A stretch of DNA of 37,630 bases from Flavobacteriaceae bacterium (GTDB taxonomy: Bacteria; Bacteroidota; Bacteroidia; Flavobacteriales; Flavobacteriaceae). Below the pieces are notes generated by a model that did no database searches, was not told the origin of the DNA, and worked only from the letters and a program-made list of their open reading frames with translations. The stretch is from positions 1-37,630 of the forward strand of contig JABDOZ010000015.1 in the NCBI GenBank assembly GCA_013043005.1, read 5' to 3'. The translations under genes were made by a program, and so were the position numbers. Shown here piece by piece: positions 19,090 through 28,299 of the stretch (position 1 is its first letter; each line of letters opens with the position of its first letter).

Positions 19090-20328
19090 CTATGCGTATT
19101 TTTTTTGCGTTAATTCTGCAATCTTAATAATGACTTCAGTTGCCTTCAAAATACTTTCTACAGGAACGTACTCGTATCTTCCATGAAAATTATGACCACC
19201 TGCAAAAATATTAGGACAAGGTAATCCCATATAAGAAAGTTGTGAACCGTCAGTACCACCTCTAATTGCTTTTATTAAAGGCTTTATGTCCAACTGCTTC
19301 ATGGCCTCTTCAGCAATATCAACAATATGCATGACCGGTTCAACTTTCTCCTTCATATTAAAGTATTGATCTTTTATTTCTATCTCAATGACCTCTCTAC
19401 CATATTGTTTATTTAAATCTTTGGTAAGTTTTGTCATGGCTTCTTTTCTTGCTTCAAAATGGCCTCTGTCGTGATCTCTAATAATATACTCTAAAACGGT
19501 TTCTTCAACTTTACCTTCCATATTATGTAGGTGAAAAAAGCCTTGATAACCTTCCGTATGTTCTGGTGTTTCTAATCTAGGCAAAGAATTTATGAACTCT
19601 GTGGCTATATACATGGAATTTACCATTTTACCCTTGGCATATCCAGGATGAACTATTTTGCCTTTAACTTTCACTACTGCACCTGCCGCATTAAAATTTT
19701 CGTATTCTAACTCACCAACCTGACTGCCATCCATAGTATAGGCCCAATCCGCTCCAAATTTTTCGACATCAAATTTATGAGCTCCACGACCAATTTCTTC
19801 ATCAGGTGTGAATCCTACTCTTATTTTACCATGTTTTATATCGGGATTTTTGATTAAATATTCCATTGCTGAAACTATTTCACAAATTCCAGCTTTGTCG
19901 TCAGCACCCAATAGTGTGGTTCCATCGGTGGTAATTAATGTCTTTCCTTTATACATCAACAAATCATCAAAATAATCAGGTGACAAGATTATATTGTCCT
20001 TTTTATTTAAAATGATGTCTTTTCCATCATAATTTTCAATGACCTGTGGGTTAACATTGGCACCAGTGAAATCTGGAGAAGTGTCAAAATGAGAGATAAA
20101 ACCGATTGTTGGAACTTCATGGCTAACATTACTTGGCAGAGTCGCCATGATGTATGCATTTTCATCAATGGTAACCTCTTTCATTCCTATTTCTTTTAGT
20201 TCTTTTGCCAACTTGTTCGCCAGGTCCCATTGTTTTTTTGTACTTGGGGTTGTATCACTTTTTGGATCTGATTCTGTATCAATTTTAATGTAGCTTATAA
20301 ACCGATCAATTATATGTTGTTTATTCAT
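19090..20328 (-). CDS. pepT: peptidase T (M20B tripeptidase)
   Basis: [71 protein letters not shown]. Confidence 0.95.
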   Translation of the reverse strand: MNKQHIIDRFISYIKIDTESDPKSDTTPSTKKQWDLANKLAKELKEIGMKEVTIDENAYIMATLPSNVSHEVPTIGFISHFDTSPDFTGANVNPQVIENYDGKDIILNKKDNIILSPDYFDDLLMYKGKTLITTDGTTLLGADDKAGICEIVSAMEYLIKNPDIKHGKIRVGFTPDEEIGRGAHKFDVEKFGADWAYTMDGSQVGELEYENFNAAGAVVKVKGKIVHPGYAKGKMVNSMYIATEFINSLPRLETPEHTEGYQGFFHLHNMEGKVEETVLEYIIRDHDRGHFEARKEAMTKLTKDLNKQYGREVIEIEIKDQYFNMKEKVEPVMHIVDIAEEAMKQLDIKPLIKAIRGGTDGSQLSYMGLPCPNIFAGGHNFHGRYEYVPVESILKATEVIIKIAELTQKKYA

Positions 20329-20363
20329 TGTAATGATAATTTTTTCTGGATTTTGCAGTAGTT

Positions 20364-20371
20364 CAAAAGTA
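20364..20371 (-). promoter_or_regulatory. -7 box TACTTTTG for pepT
   Basis: caaaagta on + strand 36 bp upstream of the pepT start. Confidence 0.45.
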
Positions 20372-20421
20372 CGATTATTAATTATTTTGCTTTTTGAATT
20401 GTATGCTTTTTTTTTAAAAAC

Positions 20422-20429
20422 TACTTTTG
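20422..20429 (+). promoter_or_regulatory. -7 box TACTTTTG for pyrD
   Basis: Exact TAnnTTTG motif 16 bp upstream of ATG 20445. Confidence 0.55.
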
Positions 20430-20444
20430 TGCAAATATTACTTC

Positions 20445-21479
20445 ATGTACAAACTTTTAATTCGTCCTATTTTATTTTTATTTGATCCAGAGGTTGTGCA
20501 TCATTTTACTTTTTCTGCAATTCGATTCTTCTTTAAAATACCAGGAATAGCATCATTGGTTAGGGGATTTTATCAAATAAATGATAGTCGATTGGAAAAA
20601 GAACTATTCGGATTAAAATTTAATAATCCAGTTGGGTTAGCTGCTGGATTTGATAAAAATGCAGTTTTGTATAAAGAATTAGCCAATTTTGGATTTGGTT
20701 TTGTTGAGATAGGGACGGTTACACCGAAAGGTCAAGAAGGAAATCCTAAGAAACGATTGTTCCGATTAAAATCGGATAAAGGAATAATTAATCGAATGGG
20801 TTTTAATAATAAAGGTCTGGAAGCCGCTATCAACCAACTTAAAAATAATAAAGGACGAGTCATTATAGGTGGGAATATTGGAAAGAACACCAATACGTCT
20901 CCCAACAACTATACGGAAGATTACCTTAAATGTTTTAAAGCGCTTCATCCTTATGTTGATTATTTCGTTTTGAATGTAAGCTGCCCTAATGTTAGTAGCC
21001 ATGCAAAACTTAATGATAAGGATTACCTGGAAGAATTAATTTCTGAAGTACAGAAAGCCAACAAAACCTTTGATAAGCAGAAGCCTATTTTACTTAAAAT
21101 AGCTCCAGATCTGAATAAAAACCAATTAGATGAAATTATTGAATTGGTTGCAACCACGAAAATTGAAGGTGTTATCGCCAGCAATACATCGGTAAGCAGA
21201 AGTGGGCTTAGAGCTCCAAAGGAAGTACTGGATGAAATTGGAAATGGAGGATTAAGCGGTCAACCCATAAAAGAAAAAAGCACTCAGGTTATTAAATATC
21301 TGTCTGAAAAGAGTAATAAATCATTTCCCATTATTGGAGTAGGAGGAATTCATTCAGCAGAAGATGCCCTTGAAAAATTGAGTGCAGGAGCTGATCTAAT
21401 ACAGGTTTATACAGGCTTTATCTACGAAGGTCCAAATCTTATTAAAAATATTAACAGGGCTCTTTTAAAACTTGCCTAA
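20445..21479 (+). CDS. pyrD: quinone-dependent dihydroorotate dehydrogenase
   Basis: [63 protein letters not shown]; start set to ATG 20445 because the listed TTG lies inside the -7 box. Confidence 0.95.
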   Translation: MYKLLIRPILFLFDPEVVHHFTFSAIRFFFKIPGIASLVRGFYQINDSRLEKELFGLKFNNPVGLAAGFDKNAVLYKELANFGFGFVEIGTVTPKGQEGNPKKRLFRLKSDKGIINRMGFNNKGLEAAINQLKNNKGRVIIGGNIGKNTNTSPNNYTEDYLKCFKALHPYVDYFVLNVSCPNVSSHAKLNDKDYLEELISEVQKANKTFDKQKPILLKIAPDLNKNQLDEIIELVATTKIEGVIASNTSVSRSGLRAPKEVLDEIGNGGLSGQPIKEKSTQVIKYLSEKSNKSFPIIGVGGIHSAEDALEKLSAGADLIQVYTGFIYEGPNLIKNINRALLKLA

Positions 21480-22105
21480 TGGATTATAATCTGTTATTTG
21501 GTTTTATCGCAGCTGTTGCTGCACTGGCATTCTCACCTGGACCGGATAATATTTATGTTTTAATGCAAAGTGTAACTAATGGCAGAGCTTATGGTTTGGC
21601 AACTGTAGCAGGTTTGATTTCGGGATGCATAGTCCATACAACATTGGTTGCTTTTGGCGTATCGGCAATTGTCAAAAATAACGACACTATTTTTTTAATT
21701 TTAAAACTTTTAGGAGCTGCATACTTATTATATCTTGCTTTTAAGGTTTACAGGAGTGATTCTAAAATCAATTTGTCTAATTCTGATGTTCCTAAAAAGA
21801 CCTTAAGGCAATTGTATAAACAGGGATTTATTATGAATGTTTTAAATCCTAAGGTATCTATATTCTTTTTAGCTTTTTTCCCCGGATTTTTATTCAGTCA
21901 AACCTTGAGTAATGTCACTCAGTTTTATGTTTTGGGCTTACTTTTTATGCTGGTTTCTTTTATAATATTTTCCTTGATTGCAATTCTTGCAGGATCAATT
22001 GCTGATTACCTTAAAAGCCATAAGGGATTTGGAGGATTTTTAAAATGGCTTCAAATTTTTGTGTTTGTTGGTATTGCTTTATTCATTCTGATATCAGAAA
22101 AATAG
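21479..22105 (+). CDS. LysE/RhtB family translocator
   Basis: FSPGPDNIYVLMQSVTNGRAYGLATVAGLISG, multi-TM. Confidence 0.92.
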   Translation: MDYNLLFGFIAAVAALAFSPGPDNIYVLMQSVTNGRAYGLATVAGLISGCIVHTTLVAFGVSAIVKNNDTIFLILKLLGAAYLLYLAFKVYRSDSKINLSNSDVPKKTLRQLYKQGFIMNVLNPKVSIFFLAFFPGFLFSQTLSNVTQFYVLGLLFMLVSFIIFSLIAILAGSIADYLKSHKGFGGFLKWLQIFVFVGIALFILISEK

Positions 22106-22132
22106 AGTATTTTTAATTATTCAAATTAGTCT

Positions 22133-22996
22133 ATGACAAAACCTGTAAAAATTATTGAATGTCCGCGTGATGCCATGCAGGGAATCAAGCAATTTATTCC
22201 AACTGATAAAAAGGTTCAGTTCATTCAATCGTTGTTACGAGTCGGATTTAATACCATTGACTTTGGTAGTTTTGTATCACCAAAGGCCATTCCTCAAATG
22301 GTTGATACGGCGGAGGTGCTCTCAAAATTAGATTTAAGTAAAACTACAAGTAAATTATTAGTGATTGTTGCTAATTTAAGAGGTGCCCAAGATGCCTGCA
22401 AACATCCTGAAATTGATTATTTGGGTTATCCGTTTTCAATTTCTGAGAATTTCCAGATGCGTAATACACATAAAACTATTTCTCAATCAGTTCTCATTTT
22501 AAATGATATTTTAAATGCTGCTGATAAGAATAATAAGGAAGTTGTGGCTTACTTGTCGATGGGATTTGGGAATCCCTATGGTGATCCATGGAATGTTGAT
22601 ATAGTAGGAGCGTGGACTGAAAGATTGAATAAAATGGGAGTGAAGATTTTGTCATTAAGCGACACAATTGGAAGTTCAGATCCGGAAACTATTGACTATT
22701 TGTTCTCGAGTTTAATTCCAAAATTTCCTAACATTGAGTTTGGAGCACACTTACACACGACCCCAAGTGCGTGGTTCGAGAAAATTGATGCGGCTTATAG
22801 ATCGGGTTGCAGACGTTTTGATGGTGCTATTCAAGGATTTGGAGGTTGCCCAATGGCAAAAGATGAATTAATAGGTAACATGCCAACCGAAAAAATGCTA
22901 TCCTATTTTACTGCCAAAAAAAAACACAATTTAAATTCTCTTAGTTTTGAAAGTGCATATAATGAAGCTACAAAAATCTTAACTAAATATTTCTAG
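22133..22996 (+). CDS. hydroxymethylglutaryl-CoA lyase
   Basis: IIECPRDAMQGIKQFIPTDKKVQFIQSL; FGAHLHTTP; GAIQGFGGCPMAKDELIGNMPTE. Confidence 0.9.
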   Translation: MTKPVKIIECPRDAMQGIKQFIPTDKKVQFIQSLLRVGFNTIDFGSFVSPKAIPQMVDTAEVLSKLDLSKTTSKLLVIVANLRGAQDACKHPEIDYLGYPFSISENFQMRNTHKTISQSVLILNDILNAADKNNKEVVAYLSMGFGNPYGDPWNVDIVGAWTERLNKMGVKILSLSDTIGSSDPETIDYLFSSLIPKFPNIEFGAHLHTTPSAWFEKIDAAYRSGCRRFDGAIQGFGGCPMAKDELIGNMPTEKMLSYFTAKKKHNLNSLSFESAYNEATKILTKYF

Positions 22997-23424
22997 AAAA
23001 TGTAAGGAATTAGTCTTTTGGTTCTTTTTTTATATTCCCTGTAAGCATTACCAAACCGCTCCTCTAAAAACTCCTCTTCGCGAATTACTTTGAAGAAAAG
23101 CGTAACAAGTAATACAACAAAAACTATAGTATTCAACCAATTTAAATTTTGGATTATTATTGGTAAGAAAAAAAGAATAACCGCTAAATACATCGGATTT
23201 CTGATCCATTTATAAGGACCAGTAGTTATTAACGAATTTGATTTGACCTCTGGCTGAATATTAAAATTTCCGATTTTTATGGTTAAAATTCCCCAGATTC
23301 CGACCATCGCTCCCAATGCCTGAAAGATTGACCCAACACCATTAACAATAGGATTATTAGTAATTACTAAATAAATCATTGAAATAATTTGAAGACAGAC
23401 AAGAATGACTGATTTTTTTGACAT
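22993..23424 (-). CDS. isoprenylcysteine carboxyl methyltransferase (ICMT/NnrU-like) family protein
   Basis: LITTGPYKWIRNPMYLAVILFFL ... REEEFLEERFGNAYREYKKRTKRLIPYIF. Confidence 0.85.
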   Translation of the reverse strand: MSKKSVILVCLQIISMIYLVITNNPIVNGVGSIFQALGAMVGIWGILTIKIGNFNIQPEVKSNSLITTGPYKWIRNPMYLAVILFFLPIIIQNLNWLNTIVFVVLLVTLFFKVIREEEFLEERFGNAYREYKKRTKRLIPYIF

Positions 23425-23565
23425 TTATTTAATTTTTTAACCGTATTAAAAGTAATATAATTATTAGTTTAATTTATTTCTAAATAAGCTTTGTCAGTTT
23501 AATATTCTATCCTAATTTTGCGACTCACTAACTTACTATTTATATTAAGTCTTAATAAAAATAAC

Positions 23566-24729
23566 ATGAGAAATGTCATTTTATCTTTTGCAATATTATT
23601 ATCAGGATTAGGGTTTTCTCAAACTATTGTTCAAGACACAACATCAACACAAAATCAGCAACAGAATGCAGTTAATACTATTTTAAGTGTAAACAGATCA
23701 AGAGGTGTGATTGTTGGAGGATATGCTCAGGTAGATTACAATCAACCAGAAGGTAAAAATGGTAATCTAGATGTTCATAGATTAGTAATGCTATTAGGTT
23801 ATAAGTTCAATGATAAAGTACAATTTGTTACAGAAATAGAATACGAACATGTAAAAGAGCTTTATGTGGAGCAAGCATTTTTGCAATATACTATAGCTAA
23901 TAATGTCAATATGAGAGGTGGGTTGATGCTGGTACCAATGGGTATTGTTAATGAATATCATGAACCTACAACTTTTAATGGTGTTGAACGACCTAATGTA
24001 GACAAGAGCATTGTACCTTCAACCTGGAGGGAGATTGGCCTAGGTATTACGGGTAAAATAGATAATGTTTCCCTAAGGTATCAAGCTTATGTTTTTAATG
24101 GATTTTCATCAGTAAATGGTGAAAAAGTTTTAGGCGGAAGTAATGGTTTGAGGAACGGTCGTCAAAAAGGAGCAGAGTCAACCATAAATACACCAAACTT
24201 ATCTGCCAAAATAGATTATTATGAAATTCCAGGATTACGTTTGGGCCTTGCTGGTTACTTTGGACGTACTCAAGCAGAGGATGAAGTTCAGGAATCAGAA
24301 GGAGCAGATATTGGTATTTCCATGCTGGGATTAGATGCACGATATATAAACAGACGTTTTTCCGCCAGAGGTCAATATATACAGGCAAAACTATCAGATA
24401 CAAATAAATATAACATATTGAACGATGCTGACTTAGGCTCAGAACTTAAAGGATGGTATGCAGAAGTAGCCTATAACCTATTACCACTAAACAAGGAACA
24501 AAGATTAGATGCTTTTATGCGTTATGAGCAGTATGACACACATGCAGCTACAAAGGACGCAGGTCTCAACAGAAATTTAGCATATAATAGAAATGAATGG
24601 ACCACAGGGTTGAGCTATCATATTGCTCTTGGAGCAGTCGTAAAGATGGATTATCAAATACTGGATAATGCAACTAAAGGTAATAAATCAAAAGGACAAT
24701 TCAATCTTGGGTTTGGTGTTTGGTTCTAA
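23566..24729 (+). CDS. outer membrane porin-like beta-barrel protein
   Basis: Signal peptide MRNVILSFAILLSGLGFSQ; aromatic-alternating strands; C-terminal GQFNLGFGVWF. ATG 23566 preferred because TAATTTTG -7 box (23513-23520) overlaps the listed start. Confidence 0.8.
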   Translation: MRNVILSFAILLSGLGFSQTIVQDTTSTQNQQQNAVNTILSVNRSRGVIVGGYAQVDYNQPEGKNGNLDVHRLVMLLGYKFNDKVQFVTEIEYEHVKELYVEQAFLQYTIANNVNMRGGLMLVPMGIVNEYHEPTTFNGVERPNVDKSIVPSTWREIGLGITGKIDNVSLRYQAYVFNGFSSVNGEKVLGGSNGLRNGRQKGAESTINTPNLSAKIDYYEIPGLRLGLAGYFGRTQAEDEVQESEGADIGISMLGLDARYINRRFSARGQYIQAKLSDTNKYNILNDADLGSELKGWYAEVAYNLLPLNKEQRLDAFMRYEQYDTHAATKDAGLNRNLAYNRNEWTTGLSYHIALGAVVKMDYQILDNATKGNKSKGQFNLGFGVWF

Positions 24730-24741
24730 TAATTTACTATC

Positions 24742-25257
24742 ATGAATAAAGCTCTTATCATATTATGTTTAGTAACACTTACTGGTCTTTCAAAGAGTAT
24801 TCAGAAAAAAGTGGACAAACAAATTATTAAGACATTTAATATTACCGAATTCAAATTTTCTGAAGTAGATCTAGATTTAACCGTTACCAAAACACTTCCG
24901 GCCACTTTTGGACAAGATAATTTGTTTAAGATAGAAACAGAGGAGTCATTGATAGGTTATGCTTATATTTCAAGGGCTTTTGGCAAAGTGGATTATTTTG
25001 ATTATCTGGTTCTTTTAGATAAGGAGTTGATTATAGTCAATACGAAAATCTTAGTGTATAGAGAAGATTATGGTGGTGAAATAGGAAGTAAAAGATGGCT
25101 AAAACAATTTATTGGTAAATCAAAAAATGACGAACTATTTTATGGAGAAAATATATCAGGTATTTCTGGTGCAACTGTTTCAGTACAAGTGATGACCAAT
25201 GCCATGAATGATCTTTTGAAATCAATAAAAATTCTACACGAAAAAAACGTATTATAG
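24742..25257 (+). CDS. FMN-binding domain protein (probable covalent flavinylation site)
   Basis: Exported; C-terminal GENISGISGATVSVQVMTNAM resembles the ApbE-target SGAT motif of RnfG/NqrC-type FMN-binding domains. Confidence 0.75.
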   Translation: MNKALIILCLVTLTGLSKSIQKKVDKQIIKTFNITEFKFSEVDLDLTVTKTLPATFGQDNLFKIETEESLIGYAYISRAFGKVDYFDYLVLLDKELIIVNTKILVYREDYGGEIGSKRWLKQFIGKSKNDELFYGENISGISGATVSVQVMTNAMNDLLKSIKILHEKNVL

Positions 25258-25758
25258 ATGAAGCTTAATGGAATAATTTTAACCTTACCAAAAGAGATTA
25301 AGATATTAATAGGTTCGTTTATTTTTGTATTGAGCGTTGGATTTTATACTGGTTTATTGTTTGTTTCTGAAACATCATCAGCTAATCCAAACGGAATTGA
25401 AGAGCAGTACTTAGGTAATGAGGAAGATGAAGAAGCCACAATAATGAAATTTAAAAAAAGTGAAAAGGAAATGCTGTCCATTGTGCATAGTCATATGTTA
25501 TCCATGTCTATAATTTTCTTTTTAGTTGGACTTATTTTAAGTATCGCAGATCTTAATAAAAAAGTGAAGCTTTTTTTAATTATTGAGCCTTTTTTCTCTG
25601 TAATTTTAACCTTTGGAGGTATTTATTTTCTGTGGAAAGGGTTACTTTGGATGAAATATGTGGTAATGTTTTCCGGTTCATTGATGACACTTTCTTTCAC
25701 TCTTTCAATAGCAATAATAATATTTCAACTTTTTCAAAAACACTCAAGTGCTAATTAG
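25258..25758 (+). CDS. 4-TM membrane protein of unknown function, coupled to the FMN-binding protein
   Basis: Starts immediately after the preceding stop; hydrophobic segments with conserved-looking HSHMLSMS. Confidence 0.6.
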   Translation: MKLNGIILTLPKEIKILIGSFIFVLSVGFYTGLLFVSETSSANPNGIEEQYLGNEEDEEATIMKFKKSEKEMLSIVHSHMLSMSIIFFLVGLILSIADLNKKVKLFLIIEPFFSVILTFGGIYFLWKGLLWMKYVVMFSGSLMTLSFTLSIAIIIFQLFQKHSSAN

Positions 25759-25795
25759 AGCAATTCTAAATGTGAAATATCCTTTATTTAAAATT

Positions 25796-25803
25796 TACTT
25801 TTG
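25796..25803 (+). promoter_or_regulatory. -7 box TACTTTTG for ferritin
   Basis: Exact motif ~31 bp upstream of ATG 25834. Confidence 0.5.
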
Positions 25804-25833
25804 AGTATCTTCGCATAATTAAAATTTGATGAT

Positions 25834-26340
25834 ATGAACAAGTCAATCGAAAAATTATTGAATGATCAGGTAAAATACGAAGCCACAGCATCTATGCAAT
25901 ACCTGTCAATGGCTTCCTGGGCAGACGCCAAAGGTTATAACGGTATAGCAGAATTCTTCTACGCACAATCAGAAGAAGAGCGTGTGCACATGACCAAATT
26001 GGTTAAATTTATAAACGAGCGCAGCGGAACAGTGATTGTTCCAGCCTTGGACAAACCTAAAGCTGATTTTAAATCGCTTAGCGAATTGTTTGAAACCTTT
26101 TTGAGCAGTGAAGTTTTTGTAACAGAAAAAATTAACCATATTATTTTTGAATGTCTTCAAAAGAAGGATTACAATGTCCATAACTTCATGCAATGGTATG
26201 TGACCGAGCAATTGGAAGAAGAGGCAGTAGCGCGAACTTTATTAGATAAATTAAACATTATAGGAAATGACAAATCCGGACATTATTTATTCGATAGAGA
26301 CATCAATACAATAGCTACAGAAGCAGATGCACCTGAGTAA
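25834..26340 (+). CDS. ftnA: ferritin
   Basis: YEATASMQYLSMASWADAKGYNGIAEFFYAQSEEERVHMTKLVKFINERSG ... WYVTEQLEEEAVARTLLDKL. Confidence 0.93.
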   Translation: MNKSIEKLLNDQVKYEATASMQYLSMASWADAKGYNGIAEFFYAQSEEERVHMTKLVKFINERSGTVIVPALDKPKADFKSLSELFETFLSSEVFVTEKINHIIFECLQKKDYNVHNFMQWYVTEQLEEEAVARTLLDKLNIIGNDKSGHYLFDRDINTIATEADAPE

Positions 26341-26364
26341 ATAATCAATTAAAAATGATACTAG

Positions 26365-26393
26365 AAAAGATTCCATAAGTTGGAATCTTTTTT
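26365..26393 (+). terminator. intrinsic terminator after ferritin
   Basis: AAAAGATTCCA-taagt-TGGAATCTTTT plus T-run. Confidence 0.8.
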
Positions 26394-26425
26394 GATTCAG
26401 GATTATTTTTATCTTTTAAACGGCA

Positions 26426-26539
26426 ATGAGAAAGAAAAAGAAAAAAAAGAAGAATAAGAAGAAAAAGAAAAAGGAGGAATGCTGTGAGAAGTACCTCAAA
26501 AAAAAAGGTAAATACTGCAAGAAGTGTCCGAAAGGATAA
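26426..26539 (+). CDS. 37-aa Lys-rich, four-Cys microprotein (MRKKKKKKKNKKKKKKEECCEKYLKKKGKYCKKCPKG)
   Basis: Complete ATG-TAA frame absent from the ORF track because of its length; CC...CxxC pattern is unlikely in random AT-rich sequence. Confidence 0.65.
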   Translation: MRKKKKKKKNKKKKKKEECCEKYLKKKGKYCKKCPKG

Positions 26540-26579
26540 TAGTAATTATCCAAAATAAGTATTAGTTCCTAAAATGCTG

Positions 26580-26587
26580 TATATTTG
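26580..26587 (+). promoter_or_regulatory. -7 box TATATTTG for guaB
   Basis: TAnnTTTG motif 26 bp upstream of ATG 26614. Confidence 0.5.
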
Positions 26588-26613
26588 CACGCAATTATAA
26601 CTGTAATTGCATC

Positions 26614-28086
26614 ATGATAGCTCATCAAAATAAAATTCTTGGAGAAGGTCTAACTTACGACGACGTTCTACTTGTTCCGGCTTTCTCAGAAATCTTACCC
26701 AGAGAAGTCAATATTCAAAGTAAATTTTCTCGCAACATCACATTAAATGTTCCTGTTGTCTCGGCTGCTATGGATACCGTTACAGAAAGTAAAATGGCCA
26801 TTGCCATGGCTCAGGAAGGTGGTATAGGTGTGTTGCACAAAAATATGACTATTGAGCAACAAGCCGAAAAGGTTAGAAAGGTAAAGCGGGCAGAAAGCGG
26901 AATGATCATCGATCCCGTTACATTGCCTTTATCTGCTATTGTTCTGGATGCGAAGCAAAATATGAAAGAGCATAGTATTGGGGGCATTCCAATAGTTGAT
27001 GATAAAGGCATATTAAAAGGAATTGTAACCAATCGTGATCTGCGGTTTGAAAGAAATAATGAAAGACCAATTATTGAGGTAATGACTTCTAAAAATTTGG
27101 TGACTGCTAGTGAGGGCACTTCATTGCAGGATGCTGAAGTTATTTTACAGGACCATAAGATTGAAAAATTACCGGTTGTTGATAAAAACAACAAATTAGT
27201 CGGATTAATTACATTTAGAGATATTACTAAACTTATTCAGAAACCCATTTCTAATAAGGATAAATATGGTCGACTGAGGGTTGCAGCAGCCATAGGAGTT
27301 ACTGGTGATGCAGTAAAAAGAGCAGAAGCATTGGTAAAAGTCAGTATAGATGCTATTATTATTGATACGGCGCATGGCCATACAAAAGGGGTGGTAAAAA
27401 TATTAAAGGAAATAAAAAGTAAGTTTCCAAAATTGGATGTTATAGTTGGTAATATAGCCACTGCAGAGGCTGCAATATATTTGGTCGAAGCAGGAGCAGA
27501 TGCCGTAAAGGTAGGTATTGGTCCGGGATCAATTTGTACAACACGCGTAGTTGCTGGAGTTGGCTTTCCTCAATTCTCTGCTATATTAGAAGTTGCAGCT
27601 GCTATAAAAGGAAGTGGAGTTCCGGTAATTGCAGATGGAGGTATACGTTATACAGGAGACATTCCCAAGGCAATAGCTGCTGGAGCAGACTGTGTGATGT
27701 TAGGTTCCTTATTAGCCGGAACTAAAGAATCTCCCGGGGAAACCATAATCTATGAAGGACGAAAGTTTAAGTCTTATCGTGGTATGGGAAGTGTTGAGGC
27801 TATGGAACAAGGTAGTAAGGACCGATACTTCCAGGATGTAGAGGACGACATTAAAAAATTAGTGCCGGAAGGCATTGTAGGTCGTGTGCCCTATAAAGGT
27901 GAATTGTTTGAAAGTATTCACCAGTTCATTGGCGGGTTACGGGCAGGTATGGGATACTGTGGAGCGAAGGACATAGATACGCTAAAGGAAACAGGGCGTT
28001 TTGTTAAAATATCAACTGCAGGGGTTCAAGAAAGTCATCCGCATAATGTTACCATTACCAAAGAAGCACCAAATTATTCGAGGTAA
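26614..28086 (+). CDS. guaB: IMP dehydrogenase with CBS pair
   Basis: [43 protein letters not shown] repeats, GMGSVEAM. Confidence 0.97.
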   Translation: MIAHQNKILGEGLTYDDVLLVPAFSEILPREVNIQSKFSRNITLNVPVVSAAMDTVTESKMAIAMAQEGGIGVLHKNMTIEQQAEKVRKVKRAESGMIIDPVTLPLSAIVLDAKQNMKEHSIGGIPIVDDKGILKGIVTNRDLRFERNNERPIIEVMTSKNLVTASEGTSLQDAEVILQDHKIEKLPVVDKNNKLVGLITFRDITKLIQKPISNKDKYGRLRVAAAIGVTGDAVKRAEALVKVSIDAIIIDTAHGHTKGVVKILKEIKSKFPKLDVIVGNIATAEAAIYLVEAGADAVKVGIGPGSICTTRVVAGVGFPQFSAILEVAAAIKGSGVPVIADGGIRYTGDIPKAIAAGADCVMLGSLLAGTKESPGETIIYEGRKFKSYRGMGSVEAMEQGSKDRYFQDVEDDIKKLVPEGIVGRVPYKGELFESIHQFIGGLRAGMGYCGAKDIDTLKETGRFVKISTAGVQESHPHNVTITKEAPNYSR

Positions 28087-28181
28087 ATTTTTCAGTTTTG
28101 TGTATTAAAGTTTGTACGTAAAAAGTAGTCGATGGATTTTTGCTATTTTTAATCTAAGACAAGAAATGACAGAATTAAAGC

Positions 28182-28206
28182 AAACTTGAAGTTTAGATCT
28201 AAACTT
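28182..28206. repeat. Overlapping palindromes AAACTTgAAGTTT and AAGTTTAGATCTAAACTT
   Basis: Perfect 18-bp palindrome at 28189-28206 overlapping a 13-bp palindrome at 28182-28194, between convergent genes. Confidence 0.8.
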
Positions 28207-28299
28207 TTATGTGTTATTTTACATATTTGCAGTAGTCAAAATTACATTTGAAAATTATCACATTAAGCAAATGGGAACAAATTCCTTTTTCAACATATT

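Noticed and set aside
27534-27725. Cys/Trp-rich 63-aa ORF within guaB
   Set aside because: Out-of-frame reading of the conserved IMPDH catalytic region; composition is a frame artefact.
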